A stretch of 64,000 nucleotides of DNA from Lacrimispora amygdalina. GTDB taxonomy: Bacteria; Bacillota; Clostridia; Lachnospirales; Lachnospiraceae. Numbering within the stretch: position 1 is the first letter of the stretch; every line of letters starts with the position of its first letter. Of this stretch, positions 15,007 to 22,609 are shown one piece after another. The position numbers were made by a program, and so were the translations under genes. The stretch is from assembly GCF_900205965.1 (NCBI RefSeq), contig NZ_OAOF01000006.1, positions 124,001-188,000 on the forward strand. Direction: 5' to 3'. Under the pieces are notes generated by a model. The model was given only the letters and a program-made list of their open reading frames with translations. It did not search any database and was not told the DNA's origin.

Positions 15007-15366
15007 CTATTTTTCTTCCAGATCTTCTACCGCGATTGTCTTCCCATCTCGCCAGATTCGCTCCAGATCATAGAAAAGACGGTTTTCCTTGTCGAATACA
15101 TGAACGATGATATCGCCATAATCCATAAGGATCCAATTGGCATTCTGGTAGCCTTCTATCTGCTTGCATACATATCCCTTTTTCCCCAGTTCCTCCTCTA
15201 CATTGTCCACCATTGCCTGTACCTGGTTGGAATTGGTACCACTGGCGATAATAAAATAATCGGCAAGAACTGATACGTTTCGTATGTCAATGATGCTGAT
15301 TTCCTCACCTTTTTTATCAGATAAAGCTGCATAAGCAGTTTTTACCATATCCATGGATTGATTCAT
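15007..15366 (-). CDS. rsfS: ribosome silencing factor RsfS
   Basis: The 119-residue protein of the RsfS/Iojap family binds ribosomal protein L14 and blocks subunit joining under starvation. Typical motifs are DIRNVSVLADYFIIASGTNSNQ (split across residues about 26-47), KQIEGYQNANWILMDYGDIIVHVF and FYDLERIW. It overlaps the preceding nadD-yqeK gene by four bases (ATGA), showing tight coupling. The gene order nadD-yqeK-rsfS is conserved in Firmicutes. Confidence 0.95.
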   Translation of the reverse strand: MNQSMDMVKTAYAALSDKKGEEISIIDIRNVSVLADYFIIASGTNSNQVQAMVDNVEEELGKKGYVCKQIEGYQNANWILMDYGDIIVHVFDKENRLFYDLERIWRDGKTIAVEDLEEK

Positions 15367-16577
15367 CTTGTTTCTCCCTTCTTTTCGTTATGAACCTGTT
15401 TATAATAAGCATATGCCTGGTTTGAAACAGAGTCCACAAATTTTCCTTTGCTTTCCAGATATTCAAGAGTATTCTTAAGAATCTGATAAACACATTCATC
15501 CAAATCAGTAAATGCAAGAGAACGAATATGAAGCAGATCCGGCGCCCTCTCCCGTCTTGGTTCTATAAAATCTGCCGTAAATACGATTTTCTCAAGCAGG
15601 GACATGTCTGGTCTTCCTGTCGTATGCCACCGTATGGCATTTATCACCTCTTGGTCAGTTATATTATATTTATGCTCCGCCAGCCATGCGCCGTATTTGG
15701 CATGAAGCACGACTGGGGCTTTAAGTTCATCGTCAGTTAATAGAATATCCTGTTTCCGGCATTTTTTAATAATCTCTTCATTTCCGTAGTGCTTTGCACA
15801 GTCATGTAGCAAACCGGCAAGCTCAGCCTGATCTAAATTAAAACTGTAACACATTGCCAATGCGGTACAGATAAAAGAAACACTTAATGTGTGCTCGTAT
15901 CTTAAAGGGCTCAATTTCTCTTTTAAATCGTTTCTCAATTCCGTAATATCATCTATCATGCTTTTATCCTTCTCCTGATATAAGCCTTGATTGTTAATAA
16001 ATTCAAATACCTCAGGGGGTACATAATCTGAAACAGAAAGACCTTTTGCAATCCGTTCCCGCAGCATTTCGGAAGAAATATCCATCTCTTCGCAATGAAG
16101 AATCCGTATATCTGCGTTATATTTGTTATGAAGAATAGCTATCTGCTTTTCCATGGATGGGTGCGCATCTTCATATTCCCGTCTTGCGGCCAAAAATACA
16201 GCCTGAGACAGGACCTGATCCGGTTCATACCATTTTTCAATTTCATAAAGAGAATCTGCTCCTATAATAAAAAAGAACTGATGCTGTGGATATGCTTCCC
16301 GCAGCAGCTTCAAAGTCTGAGACGTATAGGTACTGCCATTCCTTCTGACCTCAAAATCTGAGCAGATGAATCCTGTTTTCCCGCGTACAGCAAGCTCCGT
16401 CATCGCAAGGCGGACCCCAGGATCCGTTACCTTTCTGTCATTTTTGTGAGGTGGATGACCGGAGGGCATAAACCATACCTCGTCCAGCTGATATTCCTTC
16501 CATGCCTGCTCTCCCAGCATCAGATGACCATTGTGGATCGGATCAAATGTTCCGCCCATTATCCCTATATTACCCAT
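15363..16577 (-). CDS. nadD: fused NadD (NaMN adenylyltransferase) and YqeK HD hydrolase
   Basis: One 404-residue chain combines two usually separate proteins. Residues 1 to about 200 are nicotinate-mononucleotide adenylyltransferase, with the GTFDPIHNGH nucleotide motif, MPSGHPPHK and SSEMLRERIAKG (the usual ISSTxIR position). Residues about 210-400 are a YqeK-type HD phosphohydrolase, which hydrolyses Ap4A symmetrically, with the metal ligands in RYEHTLSV, LLHDCAKHYG and VLHAKYGAWLA. ATG 16577 is preferred (AGGGAG upstream) over ATG 16613, which overlaps the yhbY stop. In many Firmicutes the two parts are adjacent genes. The fusion has no visible stop or frameshift between them. Confidence 0.93.
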   Translation of the reverse strand: MGNIGIMGGTFDPIHNGHLMLGEQAWKEYQLDEVWFMPSGHPPHKNDRKVTDPGVRLAMTELAVRGKTGFICSDFEVRRNGSTYTSQTLKLLREAYPQHQFFFIIGADSLYEIEKWYEPDQVLSQAVFLAARREYEDAHPSMEKQIAILHNKYNADIRILHCEEMDISSEMLRERIAKGLSVSDYVPPEVFEFINNQGLYQEKDKSMIDDITELRNDLKEKLSPLRYEHTLSVSFICTALAMCYSFNLDQAELAGLLHDCAKHYGNEEIIKKCRKQDILLTDDELKAPVVLHAKYGAWLAEHKYNITDQEVINAIRWHTTGRPDMSLLEKIVFTADFIEPRRERAPDLLHIRSLAFTDLDECVYQILKNTLEYLESKGKFVDSVSNQAYAYYKQVHNEKKGETR

Positions 16578-16612
16578 AATTACCGACTCCCTGGCCTGAA
16601 AATCAGGCTTCA

Positions 16613-16909
16613 TTATTTAGGAAGAACAATTTTTCTTTTCGTTTCGTCTTTCGCCTGTTTATAAAGAACAATTTTTCTCCCAATTACCTGAACGATCTCA
16701 GAATGGGTCCGTTCAGAAAGAACTGAGGCAATGCTGTTTCCATCGTCTGCACAATTTTTTAAAATAGTTATTTTGATCAATTCCCTTGCTTCTAAAGCTT
16801 CTGCGATCGCATTGGTGATCTCAGGGGTCAGGCTGGACTTTCCAATCTGAAAGATTGGATCTATATTCATCGCTAATCCTTTTAAATAGGATCTCTGCTT
16901 ACTTGTCAT
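16613..16909 (-). CDS. yhbY: YhbY-family RNA-binding protein
   Basis: The 98-residue CRM-domain protein is associated with 50S assembly. Landmarks are MTSKQRSYLKGLAM at the start, PIFQIGKSSLTPEIT and the KNCADDG/VIGRKIVLYKQ end. The start ATG 16909 has AAGGAG in front; upstream in-frame extension would run into obgE. It lies between obgE and nadD-yqeK, as in other Clostridia. Confidence 0.92.
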   Translation of the reverse strand: MTSKQRSYLKGLAMNIDPIFQIGKSSLTPEITNAIAEALEARELIKITILKNCADDGNSIASVLSERTHSEIVQVIGRKIVLYKQAKDETKRKIVLPK

Positions 16910-16922
16910 ATTATTCTCCTTG

Positions 16923-18206
16923 TTACTTGTAATAGTCAAATTCAAGACCATACATGCGGACCGTATCGCCTTCCTGGATTCCGGCATTTTCCAGTTCTTC
17001 CAGTATTCCATTTTCTTTTAAGAACTTCTGGAAGAAACTGAAGCCCTTCTCAGATTCCAGATTCGTATAACCTAACATTTTTTCAATACGGGGGCCTTCA
17101 ACAACATAGACACCATCTTCTGTTACTTCCACAGAGTAAGGCAGCATTACTCCGGACAGGCTCTTTAAGTCAAATTCCTTTTCAAAGACCATAGGACTTA
17201 AATTGACTGTTTTAAGCAGTTCATAGACAGCATACAGCAGTTCCTTGACTCCCTGTCCGCTGACTGCAGAGATGGGATAAACTTTAATACCCTTAGGCTC
17301 AAACTCAGCTTTCAGTTTGTCAACAGGACTCTCACCATCTTCAAAAATGGCATCAATCTTGTTCGCAGCTATAATCTGAGGCCGCTTGATTAAATCCGGA
17401 TTATAAGCTTCAAGCTCTTTATTAATAGCTATGATATCGGCGATCGGGTCACGGCCTTCTGTTGAAGCTGCATCAACAACATGAACCAGCACTCTTGTCC
17501 TCTCAATATGGCGGAGAAAATCATGTCCCAGTCCAATGCCTTCAGAAGCTCCCTCAATCAGTCCGGGGATATCTGCCATTACAAAACCTTTTCCTCCATC
17601 TATATCAACAACTCCCAGATGAGGGTTTAATGTAGTGAAATGGTAGTTGGCAATTTTAGGTCTGGCATTGCTGACTCTTGATAAAAGAGTTGACTTTCCT
17701 ACATTAGGAAATCCTACTAAACCAACATCAGCGATTACCTTTAATTCCATCTGAACCCAAAGCTCCTGCGAGGGCTGCCCCGGCTGAGCATACTTCGGTG
17801 CCTGCATGGTAGGGGTAGCGAAATTCATGTTACCCTGTCCGCCTCTGCCGCCTTTTAATATAACCTCACGGCGGTTTTCTCCTGACATGTCGGCAATTAC
17901 TTTTCCGGATTCAAAATCCTTTAAAACGGTTCCTTCCGGTACTTTTATGATTAAGTCGCTGCCATCTTTTCCATGACACCGTCGCTTCCCGCCCGGTTCG
18001 CCATCCTGCGCTGTATACTTGTGAATATGTCTGAAGTCACTTAAGGTATTCAGTCCTTCATCCACTTCAAATATAATATTACCGCCTCTGCCGCCGTCAC
18101 CGCCGTCGGGTCCGCCGCAGGGAACGTAAAGTTCTCTCCGGAAGCTGACATGACCGTCGCCGCCCTTTCCGGATCTTATATATATTTTTGCTCTATCGGC
18201 AAACAT
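16923..18206 (-). CDS. obgE: GTPase ObgE
   Basis: The 427-residue essential GTPase acts in 50S maturation and stress control. It has the glycine-rich Obg fold (residues 1-158, many GGxGG motifs), a G domain with GFPNVGKST (about 165-173), DIPGLIEGA switch region and NKID, and a C-terminal OCT domain ending GLEFDYYK. Length is typical of the Firmicute form. ATG 18206 has GAAAGGAAACAGGTG upstream. A terminator separates it from rpmA upstream, so it may have its own promoter or receive read-through. Confidence 0.97.
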   Translation of the reverse strand: MFADRAKIYIRSGKGGDGHVSFRRELYVPCGGPDGGDGGRGGNIIFEVDEGLNTLSDFRHIHKYTAQDGEPGGKRRCHGKDGSDLIIKVPEGTVLKDFESGKVIADMSGENRREVILKGGRGGQGNMNFATPTMQAPKYAQPGQPSQELWVQMELKVIADVGLVGFPNVGKSTLLSRVSNARPKIANYHFTTLNPHLGVVDIDGGKGFVMADIPGLIEGASEGIGLGHDFLRHIERTRVLVHVVDAASTEGRDPIADIIAINKELEAYNPDLIKRPQIIAANKIDAIFEDGESPVDKLKAEFEPKGIKVYPISAVSGQGVKELLYAVYELLKTVNLSPMVFEKEFDLKSLSGVMLPYSVEVTEDGVYVVEGPRIEKMLGYTNLESEKGFSFFQKFLKENGILEELENAGIQEGDTVRMYGLEFDYYK

Positions 18207-18282
18207 TCATTCACCTGTTTCCTTTCTACTGATAAAAAAATCAAATCCCATTATTCTATATTCAGACTAATGGGCGTATCGT

Positions 18283-18316
18283 AAAAAACGGCTCCATACG
18301 TCAAGGTATGAAGCCG
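18283..18316 (-). terminator. terminator after rpmA
   Basis: On the minus strand CGGCTTCATAC (18306-18316) pairs with GTATGGAGCCG (about 18289-18299, one bulge), followed by TTTTTT (18283-18288). It lies between rpmA and obgE. Confidence 0.8.
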
Positions 18317-18322
18317 GTCCAA

Positions 18323-18613
18323 TTATTCGTTAATTGCTTTTGGATAAACAGAAACCTGCTTTTTGTCTCTGCCTTTTCTCTCAAATCTCACAACGCCATC
18401 CACTAAAGCGAATAATGTATCATCACCGCCGCGGCCTACGTTGATGCCTGGATGAATGTGAGTTCCACGCTGTCTGTAAAGAATATTGCCAGCTAACACG
18501 AACTGACCATCAGCTCTTTTGGCACCTAATCTCTTAGACTCGGAATCTCTGCCGTTCTTTGTAGAACCAACACCCTTTTTATGAGCGAAAAATTGAAGGT
18601 TCATCTTTAACAT
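18323..18613 (-). CDS. rpmA: ribosomal protein L27 with cleavable N-terminus
   Basis: The 96-residue L27 begins [14 protein letters not shown]. The LQFF segment before Ala-His is the site removed by the Prp protease in Firmicutes. The rest ([31 protein letters not shown]) is classical L27. ATG 18613 is chosen; a GTG at 18616 directly after the prp stop is too near the binding site. The AAGGAGGTG binding site encodes the last three residues (Lys-Glu-Val) of prp. Confidence 0.97.
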   Translation of the reverse strand: MLKMNLQFFAHKKGVGSTKNGRDSESKRLGAKRADGQFVLAGNILYRQRGTHIHPGINVGRGGDDTLFALVDGVVRFERKGRDKKQVSVYPKAINE

Positions 18614-18616
18614 CAC

Positions 18617-18955
18617 TTACACCTCCTTAAATCGGATTTTAATATATGGTTCTCCATATTCTTCCTCAATATCCTGTAATCCGAATACCAGAGAATTCAT
18701 AAGGAGCTGCGACCCGGAACTTATGTCAGAAGTAAACCGAAACTGAAAAGATCCTGTCTTTTCTTCCTGATTCACTTCAAAAGAATCCTCTGTGAATTGC
18801 TCCACACTGTTGGCCATATTAAAAGTTAAAGCTGAAACAGCGGAACAGACAAGTTCTTGCCCATCCTGATGATTATCAGCCAACCCAGCATGTCCTGACA
18901 GTTCAATTCCTGTATAACGTTGTTCTGAATCAACAAATACGGTTACTCTTATCAT
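18617..18955 (-). CDS. prp: L27 N-terminal protease Prp
   Basis: The 112-residue cysteine protease removes the N-terminal extension of L27. The catalytic pair is His22 (SGHAGLA) and Cys36-37 region (ELVCSAVSAL). The gene lies between rplU and rpmA as in all Firmicutes with the LQFF-type L27. Its last codons contain the rpmA binding site. Confidence 0.95.
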   Translation of the reverse strand: MIRVTVFVDSEQRYTGIELSGHAGLADNHQDGQELVCSAVSALTFNMANSVEQFTEDSFEVNQEEKTGSFQFRFTSDISSGSQLLMNSLVFGLQDIEEEYGEPYIKIRFKEV

Positions 18956-18957
18956 GA

Positions 18958-19266
18958 TTAAGCATTGATCTTTTCGATCTTAACCTGAGTATAAGACTGT
19001 CTGTGACCATTCTTCTTATGGTATCCAGATTTTCTCTTATACTTGTAAACAATAACTTTCTTAGCTTTGCCTTCTTTTACAACTGTACCTGTTACGGTAG
19101 CACCTGCTACAGTCGGGCAGCCTACTGCTAATTCACCATTGTTTACAACAAGTACCTGGTCAAATGTGACAGCTTCACCAGCGTCAACACCAAGCTTTTC
19201 AACTTTAATGATATCGCCTTCCGCTACTTTGTACTGCTTACCACCTGTTGCAATAATCGCGTACAT
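18958..19266 (-). CDS. rplU: ribosomal protein L21
   Basis: The 102-residue L21 starts [14 protein letters not shown] and ends in the basic [19 protein letters not shown] region that binds 23S rRNA. ATG 19266 has ATAGGAGGTG upstream; longer in-frame starts lie in the leader. It is the first gene of the rplU-prp-rpmA operon. Confidence 0.97.
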   Translation of the reverse strand: MYAIIATGGKQYKVAEGDIIKVEKLGVDAGEAVTFDQVLVVNNGELAVGCPTVAGATVTGTVVKEGKAKKVIVYKYKRKSGYHKKNGHRQSYTQVKIEKINA

Positions 19267-19347
19267 ATGGCACCTCCTATTATCATTACTCGCCAACTAT
19301 GGTGTTCTGTAATAACAGAAACTTTTTAACCTCATTGTGCGGCATAC
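19267..19347 (-). promoter_or_regulatory. rplU 5' leader (possible L21 leader element)
   Basis: The transcript leader is about 80 bases and can fold (AGTTTCTGTTATTACAGAACA contains a CTGT/ACAG pairing). Firmicute rplU genes carry a structured L21 autoregulatory leader. Position and length fit, but I cannot verify the consensus by eye. Confidence 0.4.
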
Positions 19348-19353
19348 TGTATA

Positions 19354-19382
19354 AATATAGCATTCCTAAAAGGTTATGTCAA
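19354..19382 (-). promoter_or_regulatory. rplU operon promoter
   Basis: TTGACA (19377-19382, minus strand) and TATATT (19354-19359) with a 17-base spacer: a near-consensus sigma-A promoter, as expected for a ribosomal operon. Confidence 0.88.
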
Positions 19383-19432
19383 TATTTTTTCTGCAAAATT
19401 ATGAGAAAAAGCAGGGTTTTTATGACTTCTCC

Positions 19433-19461
19433 TTGTATTTTCCCGGAACTCTTAGTATAAT
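19433..19461 (+). promoter_or_regulatory. promoter of the MFS gene
   Basis: TTGTAT (19433-19438), 17 bases, perfect TATAAT (19456-19461). Confidence 0.8.
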
Positions 19462-19497
19462 GGTCAAAGTTTGACTATAAAAGGGGGTAATATACCA

Positions 19498-20685
19498 ATG
19501 AAAACAGATCAGAGAAATTCAATTTTTATCCGTTGCTGCTACGGATATGCGGTCAGCGGCATGGCGGTTTTAGTAATAGGAGCCATACTTCCATCTATAA
19601 TAAAGGAAGCGGGAATCAGCTTTCTTGCAGCCGGAGGACTTTTATCAATTATGGCTATTGGCAATCTTTCTTCCAGCTTTATTTTCCCTGTTATGGTTTC
19701 TATTATGGGAAAAAAGAAATCCATTACCATGGTTACTCTCTTTGTTCCATCTTCCCTGCTGGTTTTAAGCCTATTACCTCCGCTTTCAGTCATGTACGCG
19801 GTTATACTGCTTTACGGCTTTGCACGGGGCTGTATTACTATTTTAAATAATGCGGCAGTCAACGATATCTATGGAGACGCAGCCACCAGTAAACTGAATA
19901 TTCTTCACTGTTCCTTTGCAATCGGGGCGTTCCTTGCTCCTTTGATTACAGCAGCGATGATGAAACTGGGATTTGGATGGAAAGTAACGCTCTATATGAT
20001 CGTTATATTAACAATTTTCTCCGCAATTTCATATGGAACCATGAATTATCAATTGATCGGTGACAGAAAAAGTAAATCCAGCAGTACCGTTGCAGGGAAC
20101 AGAGGATTTCTGCGCTCTTTTCCATTTTACTGCATTGCTTTTATTCTGTTTTTTTATCTTGGAGTTGAAAACTGCATCAATGGATGGTTTGTTACCTATC
20201 TTCAGAATACAGGAGTGATGAGTGCTGAATTTGCCACAACATTGGTGTCTCTTACCTGGCTGGTTATTATGGGGGGACGGTTAGTTTGTGCAGCAATGTC
20301 TAAAAAAATGCATAGAAGTACGATACTGCTGATTCATTCCATAGGAAGTGCAGTCTGCTTATTTATTCTGATTAAAGTAAATTCGTTACCTTTGGTGACG
20401 ATCTCATTGCTTGGACTTGGTTACTTCTTATCCGGAATTTATCCAACCTGTATTGCCAATGCAGGACCATTGATTCAGGGTTCTACCTTTGGAATGTCAC
20501 TTCTGACTGCAATTTCTGCCATGGGAGGTATTTTTACTCCCCAGATTGTCGGCGGAGCAGCCGACCGTGTGGGAATTGTAGCTGCAATCAGCATCCTGAT
20601 ATTTAATGTTGTTTTTGTTGTTATTTTATCTGCTGTCAATTTTAAAATCTGGCATCAGAAAAAGAATGCCGGTCAAACTTCATGA
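19498..20685 (+). CDS. MFS transporter
   Basis: The 395-residue protein has about 12 hydrophobic segments in two halves with a basic central loop (GDRKSKSSS, about residue 190). It belongs to the major facilitator superfamily. AILPSIIKEAGIS near the N-terminus and the repeated glycine-rich helices fit the sugar/fucose-permease-like MFS subgroup, but the substrate cannot be told. ATG 19498 is chosen because GGGGGT lies about 10 bases before it; the longer frame starts before the binding site. It is a single-gene unit with its own promoter and a shared terminator downstream. Confidence 0.85.
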   Translation: MKTDQRNSIFIRCCYGYAVSGMAVLVIGAILPSIIKEAGISFLAAGGLLSIMAIGNLSSSFIFPVMVSIMGKKKSITMVTLFVPSSLLVLSLLPPLSVMYAVILLYGFARGCITILNNAAVNDIYGDAATSKLNILHCSFAIGAFLAPLITAAMMKLGFGWKVTLYMIVILTIFSAISYGTMNYQLIGDRKSKSSSTVAGNRGFLRSFPFYCIAFILFFYLGVENCINGWFVTYLQNTGVMSAEFATTLVSLTWLVIMGGRLVCAAMSKKMHRSTILLIHSIGSAVCLFILIKVNSLPLVTISLLGLGYFLSGIYPTCIANAGPLIQGSTFGMSLLTAISAMGGIFTPQIVGGAADRVGIVAAISILIFNVVFVVILSAVNFKIWHQKKNAGQTS

Positions 20686-20690
20686 CATAC

Positions 20691-20738
20691 CTTTACAGAG
20701 GGGGAGTTTTCATAATGAAATCTCCCCCATCTGTAAAG
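20691..20738. terminator. convergent terminator of the MFS gene and rng
   Basis: CTTTACAGAGGGGGAG (20691-20706) pairs with CTCCCCCATCTGTAAAG (20722-20738) with one bulge. The hairpin overlaps the last codons of the RNase gene, so both transcripts may end on the same structure. Confidence 0.7.
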
Positions 20739-21906
20739 CCTGTTCATAAAGCGGTTTTCTAATTTTCTTTCTTGTCAATTCAACCAGATTTAGTTTGGTT
20801 ATTTCTACGACTGTGGTTTTAACAGGATCTCTGGAAACAATTTCTTCCAAACGCTTCAATAGTATTTTTTTATCTTCTTCATTATCCATATCAATAAAAT
20901 CAATTACAATAATACCCGATAGATTTCTAAGCCGGATCTGATGCGCGATTTCCCCGGCCGCTTCCAGATTGATTTTCATGATCGTCTCACGAAGCGCTTT
21001 TTTCCCGGAGTATTTGCCGGTGTTTACATCAATAACAACTAAGGCTTCGGTGGGTTCAATAACCAGATATCCTCCGGATTTCATCCATACTTTTTTCCCA
21101 AGGGCTTCCTTTACGGTTTTTTCAATCCGGTACAGTTTTTTTAAGGGAAGCAGTGAATCCTCGTAATAAGCCAGAAGATGCAGATCTTCCTTCTGATGTT
21201 CTGTTAAATATTCTTTTACCGCTCCATAAATATCCGGTTCATCGGTAATTACTGATTCAAGAGAAGATCGGAAACTGTCGCGCAGACCGCCTAAATAGGA
21301 CGGCGCAGAACTGTATAACAGACTGTAGCAGGTTCGGTGCCCGGCATGTGTAAGGATACCGTTCAGTTTGTCCTTTAGCTGCATCAACTCCTGGTTCAGG
21401 GCTTCCATGGGGACAGAATAAGCGTTTGTTCTTACAATGATTCCCCAGTCTTCTTTCATACCTTCCAAATACTCTTTCATTTGATGCTTCCACGCAGAAT
21501 CCTGGATTTTGCCCGAAAAACCGATCTGTTTTTTCCCGGAGGTCAGAACAAAATACCTGCCAGTCAGATTTAAATTTCCTGTGAGAACGGGAGCTTTTGT
21601 CTTTACTGCATCCCGCTCCACCTGAACAAGTATCTCATCTCCCTGGCGGAGTCTGCCAACATAGGGACGTCCATCTGCAAAATGAACCGATGAGTCCGCA
21701 AGACTTAAATACCCCATTTGCCCATTTCCAATATCAACAAATGCTGCATTAATATTTTTTACGATGTTATTTACTTTTCCTATATAAATATTTCCCAGAA
21801 AAGAATGACCCTCCTCCGGCTCCATATCAATCTGAAGGGTTTCCTTCCCTGACTGCAAAAGAGTGATTATACAGCCATTCCATCTGGTTATAATTAATTT
21901 ATTCAA
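20710..21906 (-). CDS. rng: ribonuclease G/E family protein
   Basis: The 398-residue endoribonuclease has an N-terminal S1-like RNA-binding domain (GNIYIGKVNNIVKNINAAFVDIG) and an RNase E/G catalytic domain, with metal-binding Asp residues in VVIDVNTGKYSGK and GIIVIDFIDM. The chain ends at KPLYEQALQMGEISL, before the usual CPxCxG zinc-link, so it is slightly shorter than E. coli RNase G (489). The start is TTG 21906 with AGGAG 6 bases upstream; no ATG fits. It overlaps the DUF2344 gene by 8 bases and lies in the conserved clostridial order radical SAM - DUF2344 - rng - rplU. Confidence 0.92.
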   Translation of the reverse strand: MNKLIITRWNGCIITLLQSGKETLQIDMEPEEGHSFLGNIYIGKVNNIVKNINAAFVDIGNGQMGYLSLADSSVHFADGRPYVGRLRQGDEILVQVERDAVKTKAPVLTGNLNLTGRYFVLTSGKKQIGFSGKIQDSAWKHQMKEYLEGMKEDWGIIVRTNAYSVPMEALNQELMQLKDKLNGILTHAGHRTCYSLLYSSAPSYLGGLRDSFRSSLESVITDEPDIYGAVKEYLTEHQKEDLHLLAYYEDSLLPLKKLYRIEKTVKEALGKKVWMKSGGYLVIEPTEALVVIDVNTGKYSGKKALRETIMKINLEAAGEIAHQIRLRNLSGIIVIDFIDMDNEEDKKILLKRLEEIVSRDPVKTTVVEITKLNLVELTRKKIRKPLYEQALQMGEISL

Positions 21907-22609
21907 CGGATTCTCCTATAAGTCCCAGAGGAGTAAGAACAGGATTGGTCCCATCACCTGTATTTCCGTATACTTCTTCTCTCTGGATACAAAATGCAAA
22001 TTCCGGGCTGGCTTCCCCTCTCCACTGGTCGTATGCCTCCATTACCAGCTCCGGCTTTAAGTTGTCTGCACTTCCTGCTGATAGCTTCATGAAAATTTTA
22101 TTATCACTGACGGAAAGGTGGTAGATATGATTCTTAAGATCCACTTCCCTCTCCCCCTTTTTAGATTTTTTCATAATCATAATATGGTCCTGCTCTATAA
22201 ATGCCTGAAGACCGTCAAAAAAGCCCTTCTTATCATCGGGTTCCTTCCCTTCCCGGAAGGTTATGGTGTAGTCTGCGGCAGCAACTAAAGACATGGCATT
22301 CTTTGCATTATCATTGAGGCGGTGGCATTCGGTAACGGTAATTCCTTCTGCCATCACATCATTAAGCTGCTTCATTAAGGTCTCACAGTCCACCATGGTA
22401 TGGACCTCTATATCCATATATTCCCCATTACTGGTAAGACCGACCCCTAATGGAGCCGCAAAAGACATAATCTGATGAGGACTGAATCCTTCGCTGTATT
22501 TAATATCAACATCAGCTCTTCTCATGGCTTTCTGAAAATAACGCATGATATCAAGATGACCCACAAACTTGACAGGCCCCTGTTTTGCAAATTTAATTCT
22601 TACTTTCAT
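21899..22609 (-). CDS. DUF2344 / radical-SAM-linked protein
   Basis: The 236-residue protein belongs to the TIGR03936 family found next to, or fused with, B12-binding-type radical SAM proteins. It begins MKVRIKFAKQGPVKFVGHLD, followed by KYSEGFSPHQIMSFAAPLGVGLTS, both family signatures. Its function is unknown; partnership with the upstream radical SAM protein is inferred from universal linkage. ATG 22609 is preferred over GTG 22618, which overlaps the AGGAGG site. It overlaps the radical SAM gene by 17 bases. Confidence 0.9.
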   Translation of the reverse strand: MKVRIKFAKQGPVKFVGHLDIMRYFQKAMRRADVDIKYSEGFSPHQIMSFAAPLGVGLTSNGEYMDIEVHTMVDCETLMKQLNDVMAEGITVTECHRLNDNAKNAMSLVAAADYTITFREGKEPDDKKGFFDGLQAFIEQDHIMIMKKSKKGEREVDLKNHIYHLSVSDNKIFMKLSAGSADNLKPELVMEAYDQWRGEASPEFAFCIQREEVYGNTGDGTNPVLTPLGLIGESVE

